DNA from: Gammaproteobacteria bacterium
Lineage (GTDB): Bacteria > Pseudomonadota > Gammaproteobacteria > SZUA-229
Length of the DNA stretch: 63,987 nt
Direction of reading: 5' to 3'
Assembly (NCBI GenBank): GCA_029882215.1
Contig: JAOULC010000018.1
Span: forward strand, 1 to 63,987
Shown here one piece after another: positions 8,035-16,472 of the stretch (position 1 is its first letter; the number at the start of each line of letters is the position of its first letter). The translations under genes were made by a program, and so were the position numbers. The notes beneath the pieces were generated by a model, which had not been told where the DNA came from, made no database searches, and saw only the letters and a program-made list of their open reading frames with translations.

Positions 8035-10042
8035 GCGCGGTTAACTCCCGTTGTTCCAGCCAGGTTTCCAGTTGCGTGAATTCCATCGGTTTAGCATATA
8101 AATAACCCTGTACGCTGTCGCAGTTCAGTTCGGTTAACAGCTCATGTACAGCATTCGATTCTATCCCTTCCGCGACCACAGTAATGCCCAAATCATGAGC
8201 AAGGGCAATTGATGCTTTAACGATAGGATAATTAGTTGAGTCTTTTGTCAGATCGGTGATAAATGATTTATCAATTTTGAGCTCAGTAATCGGGAACTTT
8301 TGTAAATATGCCAGCGAGGAGTAGCCGGTACCAAAGTCATCTATTGAAACCTTAATGCCCGCTGCACTGAACTTATTCAGAATTGTTGCTGAACGCTCAG
8401 GGTTTTTCATGATGACGCTTTCAGTTATTTCTATAATGAGATTACTGGGCGGGAACTCACTGATGTTGAGTATTTCCAGCAGTGATTCGAATAATTTTGA
8501 GTCGAGTAAATTAACCGGTGATACATTAATTGAAACGGTGAAGTCTGGTATATCCCGCAGTATGGATAAAAATTTGTTTAAACACTGACTGGCAGCCCAG
8601 CGTGTTAGCTCACCGATAACATTTTCCTGTTCGGCTAATGGTATAAAAGTATCGGGCTCAATCAGACCGAGATAGGGGTGACGCCAGCGTAATAGCATTT
8701 CGCAGCCGCTGGGCTGTAATGTCGAGAGCGAAACTTTTGGCTGGAAAACAGAATGAAAATGATCCTCGGCAATACTGGATTTGAAATAGTTGACCATCAT
8801 TAATTTTTCATAAGTATTGCTATCCATGCTTTTCTTATAAGTGGCAATATTATGATTGTTATTTTTGGCATGATACATGGCAACATCGGCATGCTGCAAT
8901 AACAGCTCCGGTGTAACGCCATGGTAAGGATAGACAGCGATACCGATGCTGGCGGATACTGTTAAGCTATGGCCCTCGGCATTGATAATCGGTTCAATGA
9001 GCTTAATGGTTTTCTCTGCGATAGACTCCGCTTTAGCCTGATCAACATTGATTAGTATAACACTGAATTCATCACCACCGATCCTGGCAATAGTATCTGA
9101 TTCGCGCATTCCATCCTGCATACGAGAGGATAATATTTGCAGAACTTTGTCGCCCAGACCATGGCCTAGCGTATCATTTATTTCTTTGAAGCGATCGAGA
9201 TCTAGAAGCAGTACTGCAAAAGTCTGATTAGTACGCTGAGCCAGAGAGACAGCCTGATGCATTCTGTCTGTGTACAGATACCTGTTAGGCAGGCCGGTTA
9301 ATTCATCATGCGTGGCCTGAAGCTGCATATGCTGCGCCATTTCAATCAGTTTAGTGCGCATTTTTTCAAGATCATCAGACAGATCTTTTATATCACTGAT
9401 ATAGGTTGGTACTTGCAAGGGAAAGTTGACATCGCCCTGGGCAATGGTTTTAGATTTTTGTTGCAGTAGTTTAAGCGGTTTATGAATGTAATAAGTGATT
9501 AAAGTAAAAACAGACACCATTGCAAAGATGTAAATTAATAAAATAATAATGATACGCTGCTTAATAGAGCTGACTTGCTGAATAAAGCTGGACTCATCAA
9601 AACCTAATCTAAGCGTGAATGCCAGATGATCTTTAGAGACTAAGTGGATAGGCACGGACATGAAATAAATATTGTCGTCGTGCTGATTAATATCACTGTC
9701 TTCTGTAAAAAGGTTACTTGAAATGAGCAGTTTATCCTGTGGGTTTATCAGCTGATTATTACTATCGATTATATCAATAAAGATAATATCTCCACTTAAT
9801 ACAGCAGAATCCAGAACACTGATGATGCGGGCTTTACGCCTGTCATGATCCGTATCTGTCAGGTCATGTGCAATGATGCCGGCAATATTATTTGCATGAG
9901 TAATAAATATATCAGAAGATGATTCTTTATAGAGGTTGAGGATGACTGAATATAAAACGGGCGCAAGAAACAGATGTACAAGAATCACCGCGGTGGTCAT
10001 GTAGCCGGTTAAGCTGAATGTTTTTTGACTTCGTATTACCAT
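8024..10042 (-). CDS. Membrane GGDEF/EAL c-di-GMP turnover protein
   Basis: The 672-residue protein has a membrane segment at about 13-35, a periplasmic sensor region (36-160), a second membrane segment (163-187), a HAMP-like linker (188-245), a GGDEF domain with intact GGDEF at 322-326, and an EAL domain. The inhibitory I-site RESD (313-316) sits five residues before GGDEF, as needed for product inhibition. The EAL signature reads EML (447-449), which keeps the metal-binding glutamate and occurs in active phosphodiesterases. The protein could therefore make and degrade c-di-GMP, and the net direction cannot be read from sequence. Its start overlaps the end of the binding-protein gene by 7 bases. 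Confidence 0.93.
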   Translation of the reverse strand: MVIRSQKTFSLTGYMTTAVILVHLFLAPVLYSVILNLYKESSSDIFITHANNIAGIIAHDLTDTDHDRRKARIISVLDSAVLSGDIIFIDIIDSNNQLINPQDKLLISSNLFTEDSDINQHDDNIYFMSVPIHLVSKDHLAFTLRLGFDESSFIQQVSSIKQRIIIILLIYIFAMVSVFTLITYYIHKPLKLLQQKSKTIAQGDVNFPLQVPTYISDIKDLSDDLEKMRTKLIEMAQHMQLQATHDELTGLPNRYLYTDRMHQAVSLAQRTNQTFAVLLLDLDRFKEINDTLGHGLGDKVLQILSSRMQDGMRESDTIARIGGDEFSVILINVDQAKAESIAEKTIKLIEPIINAEGHSLTVSASIGIAVYPYHGVTPELLLQHADVAMYHAKNNNHNIATYKKSMDSNTYEKLMMVNYFKSSIAEDHFHSVFQPKVSLSTLQPSGCEMLLRWRHPYLGLIEPDTFIPLAEQENVIGELTRWAASQCLNKFLSILRDIPDFTVSINVSPVNLLDSKLFESLLEILNISEFPPSNLIIEITESVIMKNPERSATILNKFSAAGIKVSIDDFGTGYSSLAYLQKFPITELKIDKSFITDLTKDSTNYPIVKASIALAHDLGITVVAEGIESNAVHELLTELNCDSVQGYLYAKPMEFTQLETWLEQRELTALSD

Positions 10043-10503
10043 AGGACCTGTATAATTTTAAGTTCAGGCTGTTTTTCAGCATCCTGTTTTAACATATAAC
10101 TGAAGCTGTCAGGGTTATCACGTAACCATTGTGCCAGCTTTTCATGCGAATTAATGACCTGTATATTGTCAGCACCCTGCCTGAAGACTCGCTTGATGAG
10201 TTTTCGCTGATAACCTCTTTCTGTTAAGTACATAATGTTTTTGAGAAACTGTATATAAGTATGCTGGTCGCTGATATTAATAACCGGTGTGGCTAGCTGT
10301 GTGCTATTGACGGGTCTCAGGCCAAGAAATATCCTGCGTATATCATTTGTTTTTAGCGGCGATATACTGGAATATTTGCTGGCGACAAGAACAGCTGAAA
10401 AGTCCGTAGTGGCATGAACTGAGAATACGGGAAGCAGAAAAAATATAAATAATATTCTAATTATTTGATGAGTGATGTTAACTGTTAGTGAAAAATTCAT
10501 CAT
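10036..10503 (-). CDS. Short PstS-like periplasmic binding protein
   Basis: This 155-residue protein has a signal peptide ending near VFSVHA and a single lobe resembling the phosphate-binding-protein-like (PBP/PstS) domain: LKTNDIRRIFLG near the start, then a central RGYQRKLIKRVFRQG and a terminal KIIQVLW strand. It is much shorter than a true PstS (about 320 residues), so it is a small solute-sensing relative. It overlaps the downstream GGDEF/EAL gene by 7 bases and follows the porin by 4 bases, which suggests it passes a periplasmic signal to the cyclase/phosphodiesterase. Confidence 0.72.
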   Translation of the reverse strand: MMNFSLTVNITHQIIRILFIFFLLPVFSVHATTDFSAVLVASKYSSISPLKTNDIRRIFLGLRPVNSTQLATPVINISDQHTYIQFLKNIMYLTERGYQRKLIKRVFRQGADNIQVINSHEKLAQWLRDNPDSFSYMLKQDAEKQPELKIIQVLW

Positions 10504-10507
10504 TCAA

Positions 10508-11569
10508 TTAAAAGGTTATATCCAGACCAAAAGAAAGAAGCTTGCCATCGCCTACAACCGGAGACTGCACTCCTTTATCGGTTGTTATATCGTACTGAAC
10601 TTTTAGTGCTGTTGACGGGTTAAGATTGTGGCGTACACCTAAACTATAGGTGTAATGATGTTCGTCACCGCCATTTAATATGGGTCTTTGTTTTAATTGA
10701 GAATAGGTTATGTGAGGAGTGGTTTTATTCAGCTTATAAGCCAGAGACAGCATGTAGGTAGAGACGCTTATATTGTCAGCGTGTCGTTGATAGTGATTAT
10801 ATTCTGAAAGAAAGATAAGTTTGTCAGCATGTATATTAACAGATATGCCATAAAACAGCTGGTTAACGCCGTCAGACAGAGTGACGTTATTGGATTGCCG
10901 GCTAAGCTGGCTGTTCATAACGGTGAAACGGTAGTCAAAGGTATCATCTGAAACTTCAGCAACAAAACCAAGTATGTTTTTCCAGCTCTCGTCTACCAGG
11001 TTGTTATCAGCGAGAAAGCTAAGTAACTCATTTTCTTTGTCATCTTCGCGGCCGAGATAGAAATTAAATGTAGTATCCCATTTACCCAGATCCGGTTCAT
11101 AGAGAAGGCTCATGCCGTTATAAGCGCTGATTTGCCAGGTATAGCTATCGCTAGGCGGTCGTATCCAGTAATAGGCAAATCCCAGGTCATAAAAGTCAGA
11201 GTAATAATAGAGTGGTAGGCGTTTTCGACCGAGTTGCAGCGATAGTTCAGAGTCGATGCTGTAGTTAATATAGGCCCAGTCAACATCAATGTCATAGTCC
11301 AGCGAGCCGTGGCTCAGTAACTGGATAATAAATTCAAACGACTCGTTAGTGCTGGTTTTGAATTGAATGCCAAAGGAGGTATCTGGAGCGAAAGAAATAT
11401 CTTTATCGTACAAGCCAGTATTTGGGTAATCGGATAAGAATTGATTTCCATGCGTGACAATGCCGCCCACCATCGAAGCGAAGCCTGTGACTTCTGTTTC
11501 AGCGAGTGCGGTATGGGCCGGTAACAAAAGGGTTAGCCCAAGTAAGATTGAAGTGAGATATTTGCCCAA
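10508..11569 (-). CDS. Outer-membrane porin-like beta-barrel protein
   Basis: The 353-residue protein has a signal peptide (cleavage after HTALA) and alternating aromatic beta strands throughout. It ends in the sequence LLSFGLDITF, with the terminal phenylalanine recognised by the BAM machinery. Segments such as LQLGRKRLPLYYYSDFYDLG and WQISAYNGM are typical of porins of the gammaproteobacterial type. It probably forms a channel for small solutes. It heads a tight three-gene operon with a binding protein and a GGDEF/EAL protein. Its substrate is unknown. Confidence 0.82.
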   Translation of the reverse strand: MGKYLTSILLGLTLLLPAHTALAETEVTGFASMVGGIVTHGNQFLSDYPNTGLYDKDISFAPDTSFGIQFKTSTNESFEFIIQLLSHGSLDYDIDVDWAYINYSIDSELSLQLGRKRLPLYYYSDFYDLGFAYYWIRPPSDSYTWQISAYNGMSLLYEPDLGKWDTTFNFYLGREDDKENELLSFLADNNLVDESWKNILGFVAEVSDDTFDYRFTVMNSQLSRQSNNVTLSDGVNQLFYGISVNIHADKLIFLSEYNHYQRHADNISVSTYMLSLAYKLNKTTPHITYSQLKQRPILNGGDEHHYTYSLGVRHNLNPSTALKVQYDITTDKGVQSPVVGDGKLLSFGLDITF

Positions 11570-11896
11570 AAAAACAATCCGTGGTTATTATTACGCAAAA
11601 GTAACAAGCTATATTTTTATCCTGATATAGTAATATAAATAAGGGTTTGATGGGGATAATGTTTCAACTTTTTATACGCAAATAATTACTATTACATAAT
11701 ATTAACAGATAATGAGTGAAGCATAGGTGCTTGTTACAGTCTTTCCGCTGGGTTAAATAAGCGAGCGTTTAGCGAACAGATAAGAGCATTTTTGATCAAA
11801 TACTGGATGAGAACGAGAAGATGGCAGGGTATGAGGTAAATAAGCACTATTTAAGCAGCTTGATTAAAAAAACGACGTACAGGGCCATCTACTAAT
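11570..11896 (+). other. Divergent intergenic region
   Basis: These 327 bases separate the minus-strand porin operon from the plus-strand SpmA gene and must hold both promoters. The part nearest the porin is AT-rich. No operator or terminator stands out. A short open stretch (about 11776-11877) ends just before the SpmA start but has no convincing start or family match. Confidence 0.35.
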
Positions 11897-12778
11897 ATGC
11901 TGAATTACCTGTGGGCCGGAATGATCATCATCAGCATTGTCTTTTCGCTTGCCAGTGATGTTTCTGACGAGTTAAACAATCGTTACAAAAATGGCTCTGT
12001 GCTGAACTATGCCTATTCTGAAAGCAGCTATGCTGGCGCTATCAGCTTCAAAGTGGCAGAAAATACCATTCAATATTCACAACTTGAGTCTCTTACCGCT
12101 GACATTAAGATTGCGATCAATAATACTTTTCCCGAGCACTGGAAGAACATAGCGCTAAATCAGGCAGCAGATAATAAAAAAGAAATACGTGCGGATGTCA
12201 TTAGCATTGATCGCATCAATAAAGTCATTCAACTGCGCTTACCAGAAGTACACTGGGTCAAGCTCAGAGCGGTTAGCAATGCAGCCTTTGATATGGCTGA
12301 GTTTGCAATAAAACTGGCGATTGGACTGGCAGGTGTGATGGCACTTTGGCTTGGCTTAATGCGCATAGCCGAAAAATGCGGGTTGATTGGCTATTTCGTT
12401 CGCCTGATATACCCGTTATTACATTATTTATTTCCGCGCATTGAAAAAGATCATCCGGTGTTTGGCAGTATTAGCCTGAATATGGCCGCTAATGTGCTGG
12501 GGTTGGGTAATGCGGCCACACCAATGGGGATTAAAGCGATGCAGCAACTACAAGAACTGAATAAAACCCGGGATAAGGCGAGCGATGAAATGTGCATGTT
12601 TTTAGCCATCAATACCTCCAGTGTTCAGTTACTGCCGCCAGTTACCTTAATCGCCGTAATGGGCAGCGCTGTCAGTGAGCTGATGGTTCCAATCATTCTG
12701 GCCACCAGCGCCTCGACGATAGCTGCGGTGATAAGTGCAAAGACATTTGCCCGATTGAGAAACAGTCAATGCAACTGA
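11897..12778 (+). CDS. SpmA-like nucleoside-recognition (Gate) membrane protein
   Basis: The 293-residue protein carries the Gate/nucleoside-recognition domain at about 130-290: ELAIGLAG-type helix (here FAIKLAIGLAGVMALWLGLMR), then HPVFGSISLNMAANVLGLGNAATPMG, and SVQLLPPVTLIAVMGSAV. These are hallmarks of SpmA of Bacillus and its proteobacterial relatives. Between the first membrane helix (1-22) and the Gate domain is an extra soluble segment of roughly 100 residues, absent from minimal SpmA. The role outside sporulation is unknown; transport or envelope maturation has been suggested. It overlaps SpmB by 10 bases. Confidence 0.85.
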   Translation: MLNYLWAGMIIISIVFSLASDVSDELNNRYKNGSVLNYAYSESSYAGAISFKVAENTIQYSQLESLTADIKIAINNTFPEHWKNIALNQAADNKKEIRADVISIDRINKVIQLRLPEVHWVKLRAVSNAAFDMAEFAIKLAIGLAGVMALWLGLMRIAEKCGLIGYFVRLIYPLLHYLFPRIEKDHPVFGSISLNMAANVLGLGNAATPMGIKAMQQLQELNKTRDKASDEMCMFLAINTSSVQLLPPVTLIAVMGSAVSELMVPIILATSASTIAAVISAKTFARLRNSQCN

Positions 12779-13287
12779 CATCACTGCTGATACCGCTTTT
12801 AATCTTATTCATCATCAGCTTTGGGCTGATGAAAAAAATAGCGGTGTACGAAGAATTTATCGAGGGAGCCAAAGACGGTTTTTCAACCGCAGTAAAAATT
12901 ATGCCCTATTTGGTGGCGATGTTATTTGCGATTGCCATGTTCCGTGCCAGTGGTGCTATGGCAGGGTTAATCAGTGTCATAGGGCCTTTGTTTTCTGTTG
13001 TGGGTATTCCTGCCGAAGTGTTGCCAATGGCGATTATGCGGCCCTTAACCGGAAGTGGTTCAGTGGGGGTACTGAGTGAGCTGGTGGTGCAATATGGCGC
13101 GGATTCAATTATCGTGAAGGTTGCGGCGACGATGTTTGGATCAACAGAAACCACGCTATATGTATTGGCAGTGTATTTTGGCGCGATCAATGTGAATAAA
13201 ACCGCCTATGCGTTGCAGGCCGGCTTGATCGCGGATTTTACCGGTTTTATCGCCGCTGTTTTTGTTTGTTTATGGTATTTTTCTTAA
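12769..13287 (+). CDS. SpmB-like nucleoside-recognition membrane protein
   Basis: The 172-residue protein matches SpmB: YEEFIEGAKDGFSTAVKIMPYLVAML near the N-terminus, AIMRPLTGSGSVGVLSELV in the middle and a central FGSTETTLYVLAVYFGAI. It has about five membrane helices. It starts inside the end of the SpmA-like gene (10-base overlap), so the pair is translationally coupled. In many gammaproteobacteria the two halves are fused; here they are separate. Confidence 0.88.
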   Translation: MQLTSLLIPLLILFIISFGLMKKIAVYEEFIEGAKDGFSTAVKIMPYLVAMLFAIAMFRASGAMAGLISVIGPLFSVVGIPAEVLPMAIMRPLTGSGSVGVLSELVVQYGADSIIVKVAATMFGSTETTLYVLAVYFGAINVNKTAYALQAGLIADFTGFIAAVFVCLWYFS

Positions 13288-13402
13288 ATCACAAGCTGCG
13301 CCATTAAGTATAAGTGCGTATCAAAATCTATACCAGCGGCCTAATCCTGCTGATCGATATCAACAGAGGGTTGTTGTATTTGAAAGAAAAGAATTAATAG
13401 TC

Positions 13403-13711
13403 TTAGGTATCTTCAGTGAAGGGCTCGGCGCTGAGTTCAAGCGTTATTTCTTTCTTGTAAGTGGTGATTTGAATGGTGCTGTCATTAAGGCGCTCGACCA
13501 CAACCAGATCATCCATGTATTCATCATCAGTTTGTTTTTGCAGGTTGCGCTCTGAATAGCTAATGATCTCAGGGAACACAATACGGATATTCGGCTCAGT
13601 TTGTTTAACATTGTCCACACATTCAATAAATAACATACGCACATCAATGTCATAAATCATATTGAATATATAAGGTGAGCAATCACCCAGAAGCTTACCA
13701 GTTAAGATCAT
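13403..13711 (-). CDS. Small acidic cytoplasmic protein, unknown function
   Basis: This 102-residue protein has no signal peptide or membrane segment. It alternates short hydrophobic strands with acidic stretches (DDEYMDDLVVVERL) and looks like a small alpha/beta domain. I do not recognise a family. It is transcribed alone on the minus strand and converges on the SpmB gene. The plus-strand frame at 13262-13555 overlaps it and is judged a shadow, since it is colinear with nothing and has poor composition. Confidence 0.5.
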   Translation of the reverse strand: MILTGKLLGDCSPYIFNMIYDIDVRMLFIECVDNVKQTEPNIRIVFPEIISYSERNLQKQTDDEYMDDLVVVERLNDSTIQITTYKKEITLELSAEPFTEDT

Positions 13712-14107
13712 TGTTAGTTTATCACTTCAAATAAAAGCCATTATAGCTGAAATTGCTAGCCAGATTATTAATTTATTAGGATGTATGCGGTATAGCGAAG
13801 CTGTCTTGAGCGCAGCCAGCGAGGTGCTTAGTTTTGCTGTTCGAGCTAAATTGTGACTATGTGAATTAGCAGTTTATGGTCTATAAGGTTTGGTAGATCA
13901 CGATGTGTCTGTTGCGGCTGAAGATGAATCGATGGTGATAAAAAGCTGTTCACGGAGTATGAGGCAGTAAGCACCGGTAAAGCAGAAAAAGATAACGACA
14001 GGAAAAACAGATGATTGTCATGCTAAACAACTCATGCGAAGAAAAAGGACTTTCACGCTCTCAGAAAAATTTTTAGTCTAACCCGTTCGCTTTAGTGGTC
14101 GTTAATC
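13712..14107 (+). other. Intergenic region upstream of the hybrid kinase
   Basis: This is a gap of about 400 bases. The only gene-like item is a 21-codon open frame at 14011-14076 with a good ribosome-binding site (AGGA seven bases before ATG), which could be a leader peptide for the kinase. No clear promoter, terminator or tRNA was seen. Confidence 0.35.
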
Positions 14108-16318
14108 TTGAATCATATCTTGCTTAAAATTAAGAACCTCTCTTTTGTACTGCAGCTGTTAGTTGTTGTTATTGTGCTGGTCTTGGCACTTCTCTATATG
14201 GGTGGTGAAAAAGTATCCGGGTATGAGCGCCGTTATCTTAGTGAAGAGGCGCGGAAGCAGACAGAGAAAATAGCTGAAATATTTGTGGCAGCAAATATTG
14301 TCGCGATTACTACTGAAGACAATCGCTCATTAGAAACCACTGTAGAGTACATGGCTGCTATTAACCCTGAAATAATAGCAATTAGAGTCTTCAATAATGA
14401 CGGTAAAGCTGTCGTTAGCTGGAAAAATTCAGCGTTAGTAAACGATGCTGATGCGCTGACATTCAGGAAGCTGATTGTCTATCAGCAACAGGCGCTAGGG
14501 CATTTAGAGATTGTACGCTCGGTGGAAGCCGGGCTGGATGCAATCGAAGAACATATACTAGAGCTGTATCTTATAGGAGCTTTAATCTTTGCTTTATTTT
14601 TATTGTCACTGGCATTTATAACGTATTTTCTGATCAGCCGGCCAATTAAAATTATCGGCACGCGAATAGTAAAATGCCTGCAGGGTGAAAAGGACGATAA
14701 AGAATACCGTTTTTATTCAAAAGAATTTAATTTTTTAAATTCGTCAGTCGATGAATTAAGAGAGATCATGACAGGCAGAGACATGCTGCGTGATGAAATG
14801 GAAGTAAGGATTCACATTCAGTTTGAGCTGGAAAAAGCGAGACTTTCAGCAGAGAAGGCCAACAATGCTAAAACTGATTTCCTGTCTTTTATGAGTCATG
14901 AAATTAGAACGCCGTTAACAGCGATTATCGGTTTCTCAGAAAACTTACTGGATTATAAACAGTCAATGGAAGAGCGGCTGGAGGCCATTCACACCGTTAT
15001 TAATTCAAGCAACCATTTACTGCAGCTGATAAATGATGTTCTTGATATTTCAAAAATAGAAGCCGGGCACCTTGAAACAGAAGCGGTAAAAATCAGGCTG
15101 GTTGTTTTACTAAAAGAAGTAGCGTCAATTGTCAGGGCATTAGTCACAGACAAAGACATAGATTTCAGCGTGAAATGTGCAGAGAAAGTGCCAGCCACCA
15201 TCACCTCAGATCCGCTGCGCCTTAAACAGATTCTTATTAATGTTATCAGTAATGCCATTAAATTTACCCATGAGGGAGCGGTTACCTTATCTGTTAATTA
15301 TGACGCAGCCAGCAACGATATTACTTTTAGTGTTGTTGATACCGGCATCGGCATGACACCAGAGCAAGAAGAAAACCTGTTTAATGCTTATAGCCAGGCT
15401 GATATGTCAACGGCAAGACAGTATGGAGGCACAGGGCTGGGACTGTATTTATCAAAAAGTCTTGCGCAAAAGCTTGGCGGAGGTATTCGTGTTGACAGCA
15501 GCAAGGGGGTCGGAACTGTTTTTAAAATTGATGTCAAAGCCGGTGAAACCGGTGAGTTAATTACCGTACAGGAGAGTGATCTGAATCAGGCATTTTTTAG
15601 TAGTGTTGAAAAAATGGATGCAAAATTATCAGGCCATGTGCTGCTTGCTGATGATGTTGCTGAAAATCAGAAGCTAATCGCACATTATGTCAATTCCATG
15701 GGGGTTGATATCGATGTGGTCTCGAACGGCCAGGAAGCCGTTGATATGGCACAGAGCAATCATTATGACCTGATTTTAATGGATATTAGAATGCCGGTTT
15801 TGGATGGAGTTGGCGCGGTACGCCAGCTGCGTGAAAAAGGTAATCAGGTACCTGTTATTGCGCTGTCAGCTAATAATATGAAGGAAGATGTAGCTGAGTA
15901 TATGGCGGCGGGGTTTACAGGAACCGCCGCAAAGCCAATCGTCAGAGAGGCATTTAAAGAGCTGTTAATACAGTATCTGGTGCCAGCAGAAGAGAAGGTC
16001 GATGAACAGGGGCCGGTCTACTCAACACTTTTGGAAAGTGAACCGGAATTTATCGAAGTAATTAATCTGTTTCTTGTTAGGCTACCTTACTTAATAGCAG
16101 AAATTAGTCAGAGCTTTGAGTCCGGTGACTGGGACTTGCTGAAACATGAGCTGCACAAAACTAAAGGCGTTGTGGGTAATTATGGTTATCACGATTTAAT
16201 GCAATTGATTGCCAAAGCGGAATTTGTGGCCGCTGCAAAAGACCAGCCCGCATTTACTGGCTTGTTAAATGAAATCAAAGATATGGAAAGACGAATATTA
16301 TTAGCCGCAGAGCCATAA
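14108..16318 (+). CDS. Hybrid sensor histidine kinase (HisKA-HATPase-REC-Hpt)
   Basis: The 736-residue protein has two membrane helices (about 12-31 and 152-176) flanking a small periplasmic sensor, then a HisKA domain with phospho-accepting His264 in MSHEIRTPL and a HATPase with N-box NVISNAIKFTHEG and G-boxes DTGIGM and GGTGLGL. A receiver follows with Asp559 in ILMDIRMP, then a C-terminal Hpt domain with His683 in HELHKTKG. It is thus a complete BarA/ArcB-type phosphorelay in one chain, passing phosphate to an unknown regulator outside the window. The start is a TTG without a strong ribosome-binding site; a later ATG would delete the first membrane helix, so TTG is kept. Confidence 0.9.
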   Translation: MNHILLKIKNLSFVLQLLVVVIVLVLALLYMGGEKVSGYERRYLSEEARKQTEKIAEIFVAANIVAITTEDNRSLETTVEYMAAINPEIIAIRVFNNDGKAVVSWKNSALVNDADALTFRKLIVYQQQALGHLEIVRSVEAGLDAIEEHILELYLIGALIFALFLLSLAFITYFLISRPIKIIGTRIVKCLQGEKDDKEYRFYSKEFNFLNSSVDELREIMTGRDMLRDEMEVRIHIQFELEKARLSAEKANNAKTDFLSFMSHEIRTPLTAIIGFSENLLDYKQSMEERLEAIHTVINSSNHLLQLINDVLDISKIEAGHLETEAVKIRLVVLLKEVASIVRALVTDKDIDFSVKCAEKVPATITSDPLRLKQILINVISNAIKFTHEGAVTLSVNYDAASNDITFSVVDTGIGMTPEQEENLFNAYSQADMSTARQYGGTGLGLYLSKSLAQKLGGGIRVDSSKGVGTVFKIDVKAGETGELITVQESDLNQAFFSSVEKMDAKLSGHVLLADDVAENQKLIAHYVNSMGVDIDVVSNGQEAVDMAQSNHYDLILMDIRMPVLDGVGAVRQLREKGNQVPVIALSANNMKEDVAEYMAAGFTGTAAKPIVREAFKELLIQYLVPAEEKVDEQGPVYSTLLESEPEFIEVINLFLVRLPYLIAEISQSFESGDWDLLKHELHKTKGVVGNYGYHDLMQLIAKAEFVAAAKDQPAFTGLLNEIKDMERRILLAAEP

Positions 16319-16472
16319 TGCCAGACTGCATAGTAGGCTGCAAAAAGCGCTTAGTTAACCATTAATCAAATATTGCTCATTATTTGTTCAAAAGAGCCGT
16401 CATTGGCTATACCAAAGGGTCTGGTTTATAGGATAATACACGGTTCGAATTTCTGGCTCTGCAAGGGTTAAT

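Noticed and set aside
11776-11877. Short open stretch ending before the SpmA gene
   Set aside because: Looks protein-like for 34 codons but has a stop just upstream and no matching family, so it could be a remnant or chance.
13262-13555. Plus-strand open frame overlapping the SpmB end and the minus-strand 102-residue gene
   Set aside because: Composition and lack of a start signal suggest a shadow of the minus-strand gene.
16319-16472. Possible replication origin next to mnmG
   Set aside because: mnmG-parAB often lies near oriC, but no cluster of DnaA boxes (TTATNCACA) was seen here or elsewhere in the window. A single TTGTCCACA at about 13611 lies in a gene.
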